Below are positions 41,382 through 49,165 of a stretch of DNA of 59,578 nt, piece after piece. The first letter of the stretch is position 1; every line of letters begins with the position of its first letter. Source of the DNA: CAYTES01 sp964436935 (GTDB taxonomy: Bacteria; Patescibacteriota; Gracilibacteria; UBA1369; UBA12473); assembly GCA_964436935.1 (NCBI GenBank), contig CAYTES010000002.1, positions 1 through 59,578 of the forward strand. The letters run 5' to 3'. Under the pieces are notes generated by a model that did not search any database, was not told where the DNA came from, and worked only from the letters and a program-made list of their open reading frames with translations. A program made the translations under genes and the position numbers.

Positions 41382-42479
41382 CTAAAATATCGATGCAAGA
41401 AGTTTTTTTACCAATTGAACACGAGTATCGAGATGTTGTTTTAATCTTTCTTGTAGATTAAAAAGTTTCAACTCAGCTTCCCATTGTCTATTTTCTTTTT
41501 CGGTTGCCGTACGAATCTCGAGTTGGTGTCCAATTTCTAACTTAAAACCCCTCAATTTTTCTATGAAGGGAGCAAGATGTCCTTCTACTATTGCCATGTA
41601 CAAAGCTCTTTTTTTAGAATCCATAATTTGAGGCTCTGAAGCGTCAACGCTAACAATTTTACCTTCATCTAGATCAAAAGCCTTTCTTTTTTCAGCGATG
41701 AAAAGAAGCTTGCCATCTTTTAGCACTGCAATTTTTTCACCAATCTGATATATATCAGGACACTCTATTACAATATTTCCATAACCATTTTCTATTTCAG
41801 TAATGGTACCAATCGGAATTTTTAACGGTGCGATTTCAGAAACTGGATATGCATTTGAGAATTCTTCTGGATTAAATCCATTGAGTAATAAGGCTACTGT
41901 CGGGCCAAAACTGGCTAATCCATCAAAAACGTGAGGTTGATTTCTGAGAATGGGTTGCTCCTCTTCTGATTGAGAATAAAGTAAGTGATCAAGTTTTTTC
42001 TTATCAATTTCAAACGCAGCGACAAGGGGTCCTCTGCCCTGAAATTCTCCAACGCGAACATAAGGATGATTGGGGCCTACAATGATCGTTCCATCTTTAT
42101 AAATAACAATAGATCTTTTTTCTTTGGTATTCAGACCACCTTCTCCATTTTGGTTCACATGAGGATCTACTGTAACGCAAAATATAGAGCCTGAAGGGAA
42201 TTGACGAAGATCTCCCAGTGTTAAGTTGAGCTGGTATGCCGCTGAAATAAGACTGTAAGGAGTACAAGAAAAATTTGAAATACGTATAGGCCTATCGCAA
42301 TGAACCTGTATGGACTGCCCTTGCCTTCCTGCGGCTGATGAGGTGATATCATTTACTAAAACAACTCCAGGCCTAAGCGAACTTCCCTCTCTATTATGAT
42401 GGAAGCCACGTATCGTTTTTTCATAAATAGTTGAGGGCTCAATTTTTACACCTTCTTCCAATTCATCTGGGGTTTTCAT
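41382..42479 (-). CDS. Divergent SAM hydroxide adenosyltransferase-like (DUF62/fluorinase superfamily) protein
   Basis: 365 aa from the ATG at 42479; a longer frame to 42548 would overlap the racemase gene. Family phrases are visible in order: SAAYQLNLTLGDLRQFPSGSIFCVTVDPHVN (normally FPxGTvhvaVVDPGVG), IIVGPNHP (normally PDNG), VFDGLASFGPTVALLLNG (normally FHGRDiFAPvAA), and the C-terminal-domain phrase GTITEIENGYGNIVIE. The first Asp of the triad is kept in VDP, but the HGRD motif has become DGLA, so the catalytic His is absent. It may have different chemistry or be a binding protein. Distal gene of a minus-strand operon. Confidence 0.65.
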   Translation of the reverse strand: MKTPDELEEGVKIEPSTIYEKTIRGFHHNREGSSLRPGVVLVNDITSSAAGRQGQSIQVHCDRPIRISNFSCTPYSLISAAYQLNLTLGDLRQFPSGSIFCVTVDPHVNQNGEGGLNTKEKRSIVIYKDGTIIVGPNHPYVRVGEFQGRGPLVAAFEIDKKKLDHLLYSQSEEEQPILRNQPHVFDGLASFGPTVALLLNGFNPEEFSNAYPVSEIAPLKIPIGTITEIENGYGNIVIECPDIYQIGEKIAVLKDGKLLFIAEKRKAFDLDEGKIVSVDASEPQIMDSKKRALYMAIVEGHLAPFIEKLRGFKLEIGHQLEIRTATEKENRQWEAELKLFNLQERLKQHLDTRVQLVKKLLASIF

Positions 42480-42489
42480 ATTAAATAGA

Positions 42490-43179
42490 TCAAGAAATAA
42501 TTTTAGTATGTAGTTTATTTTGAATAACCTTTTTGAGGCCGTGATCAATATCCTTTATTTCAAAAGAATAATTTTTCATTTTTTGAATTCGAATTAGCTC
42601 TTTATATAAGTAAGAATAGTGGGTGCATCCTAATAGCAAGATTTCTACATTGGACACATGGCATATATTTAAAAAATCTATCAATCCATTGTTTAAAATA
42701 ATGTCTTCTGGAAGAATTTTTGCTTCAATCTGTCGTACAATTTCGAGATTCGCATATCCAATGATTTTAGCCTGAAGATTTTGCTTTGTGATGAAGTTTT
42801 CTATTCCCAAGAGGCCGGTTGAATTTGCGGTAACAACCCCGAAGTGATGGAATATTCCTGCTAACTCTCGATAAAAATCAAAGGGTGTAAAAAGTGGTAT
42901 TTTTAGTTCTTTGCGAATTCGATCAACATCAATGGCTGAGCTGAGAGAATTACAAAATAATACAATGAATTGAACCCCATTTTTTTCAAATTCAAGGCAT
43001 TTTTTTAAGCAGCGTTTTTCAAGTTCATCCTTGCCGTGAAGTTGTAAGTAATTTTGCTCTTCTGGATTTTGGCTCAATACATCAGTAAAACCTTCAACAT
43101 TTAGCGTATTGAGAAATCGTAATCCGAACCTAGTATCCACTGGAGTGGCCGCAATAAGGCCAGCTTTAATTTGTTTCAT
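42490..43179 (-). CDS. Aspartate/glutamate racemase superfamily protein
   Basis: 229 aa. Two-domain Asp/Glu racemase pattern: the first Cys motif LFCNSLSSAID (about residues 73-83) and the second LLLGCTHYSYLY (about 180-191) provide the two catalytic cysteines of this cofactor-independent family. Substrates in the family include Asp, Glu, hydantoins and maleate; none can be chosen here. The start overlaps the stop of the upstream gene (ATGA), so both are co-translated. AT-richer than the surrounding his and Cys-rich genes, in line with horizontal acquisition. Confidence 0.78.
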   Translation of the reverse strand: MKQIKAGLIAATPVDTRFGLRFLNTLNVEGFTDVLSQNPEEQNYLQLHGKDELEKRCLKKCLEFEKNGVQFIVLFCNSLSSAIDVDRIRKELKIPLFTPFDFYRELAGIFHHFGVVTANSTGLLGIENFITKQNLQAKIIGYANLEIVRQIEAKILPEDIILNNGLIDFLNICHVSNVEILLLGCTHYSYLYKELIRIQKMKNYSFEIKDIDHGLKKVIQNKLHTKIIS

Positions 43180-44240
43180 TGTGATTTTAGATTATTCAGA
43201 AATTTCAAAAAATCTTCTTTAGTAGCGCCAGAAAGTTCTTTCAATTTATCTAAGGTATATTGGACATCCGAACAAAGGTTTGTATCCAGGCTAACTGGAG
43301 CTTGATCATTCAATAATTCAAATTCTGCAGACCTTTCCAATCCCCTTTTGCCTTTCAGTTCTTCTCCATAAGGCACTGTATTTCTAGTTGGAAAAACGAG
43401 TTGAAAGATTCGTTTCCTACGAAAAATAGTTTGATCCAAAGTTTCTTCTAAAAAATTTAAAGGTAGTTCTAATAAGCTTTTTCTAATAGCATTAAATAAC
43501 CCTTCTTTTTCGCTCCCCACACTGACGGTCGTTCCATGGATATTTTTAGTGCATTCCGTGTCACCCTCTAAAACAAAATCCAGAAACCAAAAAGCATGAC
43601 GAACCGCGTAAGCTATTGTTTCTTTGTTTTCCTTCCTTCTTATCCCATATAAAAAGCCATCACAAATCTCCGGCTTTATTCTTTTTATTTCATTCCATAT
43701 AGTTATCCAAACTTCTTCAGAAATTTTTTCTTGAATATTCCCATAATAGGTTTCTATTCCAGAGAATGTCCCCGGGAAAAATTCTTGTATAAAAGCAGCA
43801 ATAAAAGCAATTTTTTCGCGCGTGTGCCAATACACTTTATTCAATTTTGAGATTTCCGTATTTGCGTAATTATAAACCAATGCCCCATTTAAAGAGCTGG
43901 TCAATGTAAGAGAATGCTTTCCATTTGTATTTTTTTGAGCTAACTCAATGGCTGGAAGAACATAAGAAAATAGTCGAACATTTGGAGGCGCATGATGGCC
44001 CCCTATTCCAATGACAAAATGGAGTTCTTTTTCGTCAGATAATCTGGAGATTTTTTCTGGCACATGATCGCGGGACAAACTCAACTCGATCACCTCGGGT
44101 GTATCTCTATAATCATCCCCAGATCTACTTTGGCTTTCATCTGGAATGTTTAATCTCACAGGTAAGTTAAAGTCTTGAGGTCTCGCTGTAAGACATTGAG
44201 TTTTATCCGATTGAACTGTTGTTAATGATTCGAGCGACAT
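43176..44240 (-). CDS. Unknown protein of the racemase/DUF62 operon
   Basis: 354 aa, soluble. After about 65 residues of polar N-terminus comes FVIGIGGHHAPPNVRLFSYVLPAIELAQ, then SLTLTSSLNGALVYNYANTE. The layout (beta strand, glycine/His loop, helix) is reminiscent of nucleotide-binding Rossmann-like domains such as the HIGH region of class I synthetases, but this is only a resemblance. A helical middle and a C-terminal segment with RRKRIFQLVFPTRN follow. I recognise no family. First enzyme-like gene after the zinc-ribbon/HTH gene, overlapping the racemase start. Confidence 0.55.
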   Translation of the reverse strand: MSLESLTTVQSDKTQCLTARPQDFNLPVRLNIPDESQSRSGDDYRDTPEVIELSLSRDHVPEKISRLSDEKELHFVIGIGGHHAPPNVRLFSYVLPAIELAQKNTNGKHSLTLTSSLNGALVYNYANTEISKLNKVYWHTREKIAFIAAFIQEFFPGTFSGIETYYGNIQEKISEEVWITIWNEIKRIKPEICDGFLYGIRRKENKETIAYAVRHAFWFLDFVLEGDTECTKNIHGTTVSVGSEKEGLFNAIRKSLLELPLNFLEETLDQTIFRRKRIFQLVFPTRNTVPYGEELKGKRGLERSAEFELLNDQAPVSLDTNLCSDVQYTLDKLKELSGATKEDFLKFLNNLKSQ

Positions 44241-44286
44241 GATTGTAAATTTAAAAAGTAAAAATAGTCACACCTTGAAGTTTGAA

Positions 44287-44592
44287 TTATTGAAATTGTT
44301 TCATTTTTTTCTTCCATCGCATTACCGTGCTCGGGCTTATTTTTATAAGTTGTGCCACTATACGAATTGGTATTTTTGACTTCAACATCTCTAAAGCTCT
44401 ACGAATTTTTATCGATTCAGTGCGCAATCCATATTGAAACTGTTGTCTATGGCCACTCCATGTTTTTCTGCACTTACGACAGCGAAAACGATTTTGTTGG
44501 GCATCATGGATAGCTATATATTCTTCACCAACTTTTGCATGATTAGTGCATGATTTTATGGGGCAACCTTGTTGTGTGATGGTTTCATTCAT
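44287..44592 (-). CDS. Zinc-ribbon + helix-turn-helix protein, IS1 InsA-like / transposase-derived
   Basis: 101 aa from the ATG at 44592. A zinc ribbon (GCPIKSCTNHAKVG ... RFRCRKCRKTWSGH) is followed by a helix-turn-helix (ALEMLKSKIPIRIVAQLIKISPSTVMRWKKKM). This is the N-terminal DNA-binding part of IS1-type transposases; no DDE catalytic domain follows. It could be a transposase remnant or a domesticated repressor of the three-gene operon that begins 46 bp downstream. A palindrome and hairpin lie just upstream of it. Confidence 0.65.
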   Translation of the reverse strand: MNETITQQGCPIKSCTNHAKVGEEYIAIHDAQQNRFRCRKCRKTWSGHRQQFQYGLRTESIKIRRALEMLKSKIPIRIVAQLIKISPSTVMRWKKKMKQFQ

Positions 44593-44948
44593 TTTGATGG
44601 GAAAAATGGTGCATAAAAAAATCCACAAAATTCTTTTGAACTTCGTGGATGAGTGAGTGCTAATTCTTCTGTCTTATCCTAATCATCAGAAGAGCTCACC
44701 ACGAAGTTCGTGGGGCTCATCATCATTGAGAAGCAAGATTGATTTAAGATAGAACGGTTCATCGTTAAGATTAAAATATGCTTTACTACATTGAGTATAC
44801 CGATAGTTTGACATTTGTAAATAATCTTGTACTCGTATAGTGTGAACTGTGCCCCGAATTCGGCCCTCAAGTGCACCACTTGGCGTCAGCTAGGAAATCG
44901 AGCATTTTATTGTAGCTGCCAGCTTAATGACATGAACTTAGGTTCATT
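44593..44948. other. Intergenic region with hairpin and palindromes
   Basis: About 355 bp without a convincing gene. It contains the hairpin element (44638-44709), AT-rich sequence near 44740-44830 that could hold minus-strand promoters, and a perfect short hairpin ATGAAC-TTAG-GTTCAT (44932-44947) directly after the TrmB-type gene's stop codon. Confidence 0.5.
44638..44713. repeat. Inverted-repeat element upstream of the zinc-ribbon/HTH gene
   Basis: GAACTTCGTGG (44638-44648) is exactly complementary to CCACGAAGTTC (44699-44709). Inner arms TCTTCT (44665-44670) and AGAAGA (44688-44693) also pair. The right arm is itself part of a 15-bp palindrome CCACGAA-G-TTCGTGG (44699-44713). It may be a transposon end, or an operator for the adjacent DNA-binding protein. 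Confidence 0.6.
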
Positions 44949-45707
44949 CTACTGCGCCACAAAGGCCGTCGCCCCGAGCCATGAAAGATTGAAAACAGCG
45001 CGTTGGGTGCGCGCATAGACCGGAGATTCGATGAGTACGCCAATCAGTTCATTCGGATTCAGTGACATGATCGCCACAAAATGATCATAAATCGCGATTT
45101 GGGTTTCAAAACCAAACTCTTTGGGGTTTACAAAAAGGATTTCGACCAACTCTTCGGGATAGTTGGACGGATAGAATTTTCCGATGAAATGGCGCGCTTT
45201 TTCTGTCGAAGGTGAGAGGAGACGCGTTTTGATTTTGCGTTTGACCAATTTTTGAGTATAGGACGGGAGATATTCAGGCAAGAGATTGCCCAGTGCTTCG
45301 AGATTGGTGTAGCCGAGCACTTCGGATTTGGCTTCCAGGGTTTGATCAAAGATGGCTTTGATGCCTTCCAGTCCTTCGTACGAACGAATCACGGGTTTGA
45401 AGGCGTGCACGTTGGTCATTGTGAGCAGTTGGGGGAGTATTTTTTTTGCCTGTTCATATTTTTCTTCCATTTGATTCACGAGCACTTGTGGGGGCTCGGC
45501 GATGAAAAATTTCATGTTTCGTTTAAGATTTGAGGTGATCAGCCCTGTTTTTCGAAGATTTTCCAAAATGTAGTAGCAGTTGACTCGGGATACGCCTGCT
45601 TTTTTTGCAACCGTACTTGCGTATGAGCCACCCATTTCGAGTACCGCGAGGTATATTTTTGCTTCTTCTTCCGAGAGGCCGAGTTCCATGAGGTTTTGAG
45701 AAAGCAT
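44949..45707 (-). CDS. TrmB-family transcriptional regulator
   Basis: 252 aa. The N-terminal winged helix-turn-helix (residues about 5-75, LGLSEEEAKIYLAVLEMGGSYASTVAKKAGVSRVNCYYILENLRKTGLI) and the following coiled coil match TrmB-family regulators. The C-terminal domain (about 105-250) resembles the phospholipase D-like effector domain seen in several members. These proteins usually sense sugars or other small ligands. It is divergent from Cys-rich paralogue D with a shared upstream region containing a 14-bp palindrome. Control of the D-E-F block is therefore likely (inference). Confidence 0.85.
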   Translation of the reverse strand: MLSQNLMELGLSEEEAKIYLAVLEMGGSYASTVAKKAGVSRVNCYYILENLRKTGLITSNLKRNMKFFIAEPPQVLVNQMEEKYEQAKKILPQLLTMTNVHAFKPVIRSYEGLEGIKAIFDQTLEAKSEVLGYTNLEALGNLLPEYLPSYTQKLVKRKIKTRLLSPSTEKARHFIGKFYPSNYPEELVEILFVNPKEFGFETQIAIYDHFVAIMSLNPNELIGVLIESPVYARTQRAVFNLSWLGATAFVAQ

Positions 45708-45736
45708 CTTGATTTTGTAAAATTTTTTCTACAATT

Positions 45737-45760
45737 ATTATAACCTGTTATATGTAAAAA
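45737..45760 (-). promoter_or_regulatory. TrmB-gene promoter -10 with palindromic operator
   Basis: The minus-strand -10 box TATAAT is at 45737-45742; a weak TTTAAT -35 lies 17 bp further upstream (about 45760-45765). The perfect palindrome TATAACCTGTTATA (45739-45752) overlaps the -10 box, a good site for autoregulation. Confidence 0.55.
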
Positions 45761-45773
45761 TTAAAGCTTTCTT

Positions 45774-45815
45774 TTGTTTAATTTTACAATATTTGCTACA
45801 ATATTTTCTTGTAAA
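45774..45815 (+). promoter_or_regulatory. Promoter of the second Cys-rich block with inverted repeat
   Basis: TTGTTT (45774-45779), a 17-bp spacer and TACAAT (45797-45802) precede paralogue D. TTTACAA (45783-45789) and TTGTAAA (45809-45815) form an inverted repeat spanning the -10 region, another candidate operator. Confidence 0.55.
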
Positions 45816-45824
45816 CTTCTTTTT

Positions 45825-47483
45825 ATGACTTCCATAATTCGCACCTGTCGCATTTCCGGAACCTCTTTCCTTATTACGGATGAGGACCAGGCTTTTTACC
45901 TGAAAATGGGTGTGCCGTTGCCCACATTATGTCCTGAAGAACGACAACGCCGTCGCTTGAGTTTTAGAAATGAACGCCATCTCTATCATCGCAAATGTGA
46001 TTTGTGTGATAAACAGATTATTTCCATTTATCATGCGAATTCTCACTACACGGTTTACTGCAATGCTTGTTGGTGGAGTGATAAATGGGACGCTTCATCT
46101 TATGGTCTTGATTTTGATTTCAATCGTCCTTTTTTTGATCAGTTTCGTGACTTGCAGCTCAAAGTTCCCCGATTGGCCATGCTCAGCATTAAGGTCGAGA
46201 ACAGCGACTACACCAATTGTGTTTCCAACCTCAAGGACTGTTATTTGATTTTTTCAGCCGATTTCAATCAGGAATGTTTTTATGGCGTTTGGATCGAGAA
46301 TTCTAAAAACTGCGTGGATAATCTTTTGATTGATGGCTGTGAATTGGCTTATGAGTGTTTTTATTCCCAGAAACTCTATCGTTGTATTTTTGTTTTCAAT
46401 TCTTCTCAATGCACCGACTCCGCCTTTTTGTACGATTGTAAAAATTCTCAAGATTGTTTTATGTCTTCGGGACTTCGAAATAAGCAGTACTACATTCGAA
46501 ATAAAGCCTATTCCAAGGAGGAATATTTCAAGATCATGCGGTCGCTCAATTTAGGTTCCCATGAGGTCTTGAGTCGCATGAAAGAAGAGTTTTCGACGCT
46601 TTTGAAGGAGAGTAAACGTCTTTTTATGAATCGTATCGGTCAGATTGAGAATTCCAGCGGTGATTTTTTGATGGACACTCAGAATGTCCATGACTCTTTT
46701 GAGCTCATGCGCTCGAAAGATTGTCGCTACATTCAAGGAGGGTTTAACTTGAAAGATGTTTATGATGGTTCTTATGTGGCGATGGGAGAATTAGCCTATG
46801 AAAATTGTGAATCGGTGCCGGTTCCCTATCGGTCCGCCTTTAATGTTAACAGCTACACCGGACAAAATCTTTTTTATACCGATACTTGTATGACACAGTC
46901 TAAGGATCTTTTTGGCTGTATCGGTTTGAGGCAAAAACAGTACTGTATTTTGAATAAAGCTTATTCTGCTGAGGCCTATCGTGACTTGGTTCTTCGTATT
47001 GTGGAATTCATGAGGAAAACCGGGGAATGGGGTGAGTTTTTCCCCATCGCGCTCTCTCCTTTTGCTTACAATGAGACGAGTGCGTATGACTACTATCCTG
47101 TGGATCAAAAGGAGGCTTTCTCACGAGGCTATTCCTGGAAAGAAGAGGATGAAAATAGTAGTTATCAGGGGCCGGTCGCTCAAATTCCGGATCGGATTGA
47201 AGACGTTTCGGACGAGATCACTAAGCAGATTTTACGGTGTGAAGTGAGTGGAAAATTATACAAAATCATTCCTCAAGAATTGGCGTTTTATCGTCAGATG
47301 GGACTGGCGATTCCACGACGGTCCCCTGATCAACGCCATAAAGATCGGATGGCACTGAGGAATCCACGGCACCTTTGGGAGCGAACTTGTGCGCTATGTG
47401 CGGATCCCATTCAAACCAGCTACGCTCCCGATCGGCCCGAGAAGGTTTACTGTGAAGCTTGTTATTTAAAAGAAATTTATTAA
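45825..47483 (+). CDS. Cys-rich zinc-ribbon repeat protein, paralogue D
   Basis: 552 aa from the ATG at 45825; an in-frame start at 45774 lies inside the promoter. Degenerate N-terminal ribbon (Cys8 in CRISG, Cys36 in CPEER), then RNERHLYHRKCDLCDK and WWSDKWDASSYGLDFDF. The middle repeats (NLKDCYLIFS, NQECFYG, DCKNSQDCFMSSGLRNK) lead to a second module ending LFGCIGLRQKQYCILNKAYSAEAY. The C-terminus ends with an intact ribbon CALC/CEAC and CYLKEIY. Closest to B in its ribbon pattern. First gene of the second three-gene block, 117 bp from the divergent TrmB-type gene. Confidence 0.8.
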   Translation: MTSIIRTCRISGTSFLITDEDQAFYLKMGVPLPTLCPEERQRRRLSFRNERHLYHRKCDLCDKQIISIYHANSHYTVYCNACWWSDKWDASSYGLDFDFNRPFFDQFRDLQLKVPRLAMLSIKVENSDYTNCVSNLKDCYLIFSADFNQECFYGVWIENSKNCVDNLLIDGCELAYECFYSQKLYRCIFVFNSSQCTDSAFLYDCKNSQDCFMSSGLRNKQYYIRNKAYSKEEYFKIMRSLNLGSHEVLSRMKEEFSTLLKESKRLFMNRIGQIENSSGDFLMDTQNVHDSFELMRSKDCRYIQGGFNLKDVYDGSYVAMGELAYENCESVPVPYRSAFNVNSYTGQNLFYTDTCMTQSKDLFGCIGLRQKQYCILNKAYSAEAYRDLVLRIVEFMRKTGEWGEFFPIALSPFAYNETSAYDYYPVDQKEAFSRGYSWKEEDENSSYQGPVAQIPDRIEDVSDEITKQILRCEVSGKLYKIIPQELAFYRQMGLAIPRRSPDQRHKDRMALRNPRHLWERTCALCADPIQTSYAPDRPEKVYCEACYLKEIY

Positions 47484-47491
47484 CTCCTACC

Positions 47492-49165
47492 ATGCAAAAA
47501 CAATGTAAAGCATGCACTAAATCGTTTGAAATCATCGAGGCTGATCTCGTTTTTTACAAGGAGATTTCACCTGTGTTCAATGGTGATAAATTTCTTATTC
47601 CCGCACCGCAACTTTGCCCTGCGTGTCGTTTTCAGCGACGGCTTTTATTTCGTAATGAACGCCATCTCTATCACCGAAAAAGCGATTTGAGCGGTAAAGC
47701 TATTATTTCCATGTTTTCACCCGATAAATCTTTAAAGGTTTATGATCAAGAAGAGTGGTGGGGTGATGCTTGGGATGGCCTGGAATATGCTCGTGAGTTT
47801 GATTTTTCAAGATCTTTTTTTGATCAATTTTTTGATCTTTATCGACAAGTTCCCCATGCATCGCTTTATACAAATAATGCCGAGAATAGTTATTACACTA
47901 ACTTTACATTGAATTTTAAAAATTGTTATCTTGTTTCAGGCGGCGCCAATTGTGAAGACTGTTTTTTTTCTCATTTTATCAAAAATTGTCGTACCAGTCT
48001 CGACCTTTCTTCGGTTGATGATTCGGAGCTGTGTTACGAGGGTGTTGCGTCCTCTGGATGTTACAATTGCAAATTTTTTGTAAATTCCAGAAACTGTAGC
48101 GATTGTTTGATGATCGAAGACTGTATCGGTTGTAAAAATTGCATTGGATGTTTTGGATTGAGACGAAAAGAATATTACATTTTTAATGAGTTTGTTGGAA
48201 AAGAAAAATATGAGCAATTTAAAGCCCAATACGAATCTTTAGATGAGGGGAAGATTCAATTTTTAAGAGGAAAATTACAAGATCTCAAAACGAAATCACC
48301 TCATATTCAAAGTCATATCTACGCGAGCGAAGACTGTACGGGTGATATGATTTTAAATTCCAAGAATTGTCACTATGCTTTTGATGTCTCTCAATCTGAA
48401 GATTCAAAGTATTTAAATTATAGTCCAAAGGCTCGTAACAGCTACGATTGCACATTCAATGCGCCCGACGGGGTAGAAAACTGTTATAATGTTTGTTCTA
48501 CTGTTGGCTCGGTCAACTGCATATCTACTTTTTTGTGTTGGTATGGAGAAAATATTCGATATTCCATCGAAACGGCCTATTCTCAGAATCTTTTTGGATG
48601 CGTGGGCTTAAAGCGCAAAGAGTATTGCATTCTAAATAAGCAGTACACCAAAGAAGCTTATGAAGCGTTGATGCCGAAAATTATTGAATACATGCAAAAA
48701 ATAGGGGAGTGGAGCGAGTTTTTCCCTCCCAAATACTCTCCATTTGCCTACAATGAGAGTATTGCGCAAGAATATTTCCCTTTGAGCAAAGAAGAAGCCA
48801 TTAAGTTGAGTTATTCCTGGCAAGAAACTCCATTGGTTTATGAATATCAGGCTCCTAAAAAATCTGTTCCTTTAACGATTAAGGATGTTGATGAGGGTAT
48901 TCTCAATCAAATTTTAATCTGTGAAATGTGTAGTAAATTATACAAAATCATTGCTCAAGAATTTGCTTTTTATCAAACCATGGGATTGCCCATTCCTAAA
49001 CAATGTGTGGATTGCAGGCATAAAGCGCGGCTTGCGAACCGAAACCCTCGCTTTTTATGGGAACGTCAATGTGTTCAATGTGATATCTCCATTCAAACCA
49101 ATTATGCTCCGGATCGGCCGGAGAAGGTTCTTTGCGAGGTTTGTTATTTAAAAGAAGTTTATTGA
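47492..49165 (+). CDS. Cys-rich zinc-ribbon repeat protein, paralogue E
   Basis: 557 aa from the ATG at 47492. Complete N-terminal ribbon Cys5/Cys8/Cys42/Cys45 with the same spacing as C and F, then RNERHLYHRKSDLSGK. Repeats NFKNCYLVSG, NCEDCFFS, SELCYEGVASSGCYNC and CKNCIGCFGLRRKEYYIFNE parallel paralogue C closely. Both C-terminal ribbons are complete (CEMC/CVDC and CVQC/CEVC). AT-richer third positions than D or F. It lies 8 bp after D, and its stop overlaps the start of F (TGATG). Confidence 0.8.
   Translation: MQKQCKACTKSFEIIEADLVFYKEISPVFNGDKFLIPAPQLCPACRFQRRLLFRNERHLYHRKSDLSGKAIISMFSPDKSLKVYDQEEWWGDAWDGLEYAREFDFSRSFFDQFFDLYRQVPHASLYTNNAENSYYTNFTLNFKNCYLVSGGANCEDCFFSHFIKNCRTSLDLSSVDDSELCYEGVASSGCYNCKFFVNSRNCSDCLMIEDCIGCKNCIGCFGLRRKEYYIFNEFVGKEKYEQFKAQYESLDEGKIQFLRGKLQDLKTKSPHIQSHIYASEDCTGDMILNSKNCHYAFDVSQSEDSKYLNYSPKARNSYDCTFNAPDGVENCYNVCSTVGSVNCISTFLCWYGENIRYSIETAYSQNLFGCVGLKRKEYCILNKQYTKEAYEALMPKIIEYMQKIGEWSEFFPPKYSPFAYNESIAQEYFPLSKEEAIKLSYSWQETPLVYEYQAPKKSVPLTIKDVDEGILNQILICEMCSKLYKIIAQEFAFYQTMGLPIPKQCVDCRHKARLANRNPRFLWERQCVQCDISIQTNYAPDRPEKVLCEVCYLKEVY

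Noticed and set aside
44679..44879. 66-aa minus-strand frame in the intergenic region
   Set aside because: It crosses the right arm of the inverted repeat, shows no domain, and has no start signal.
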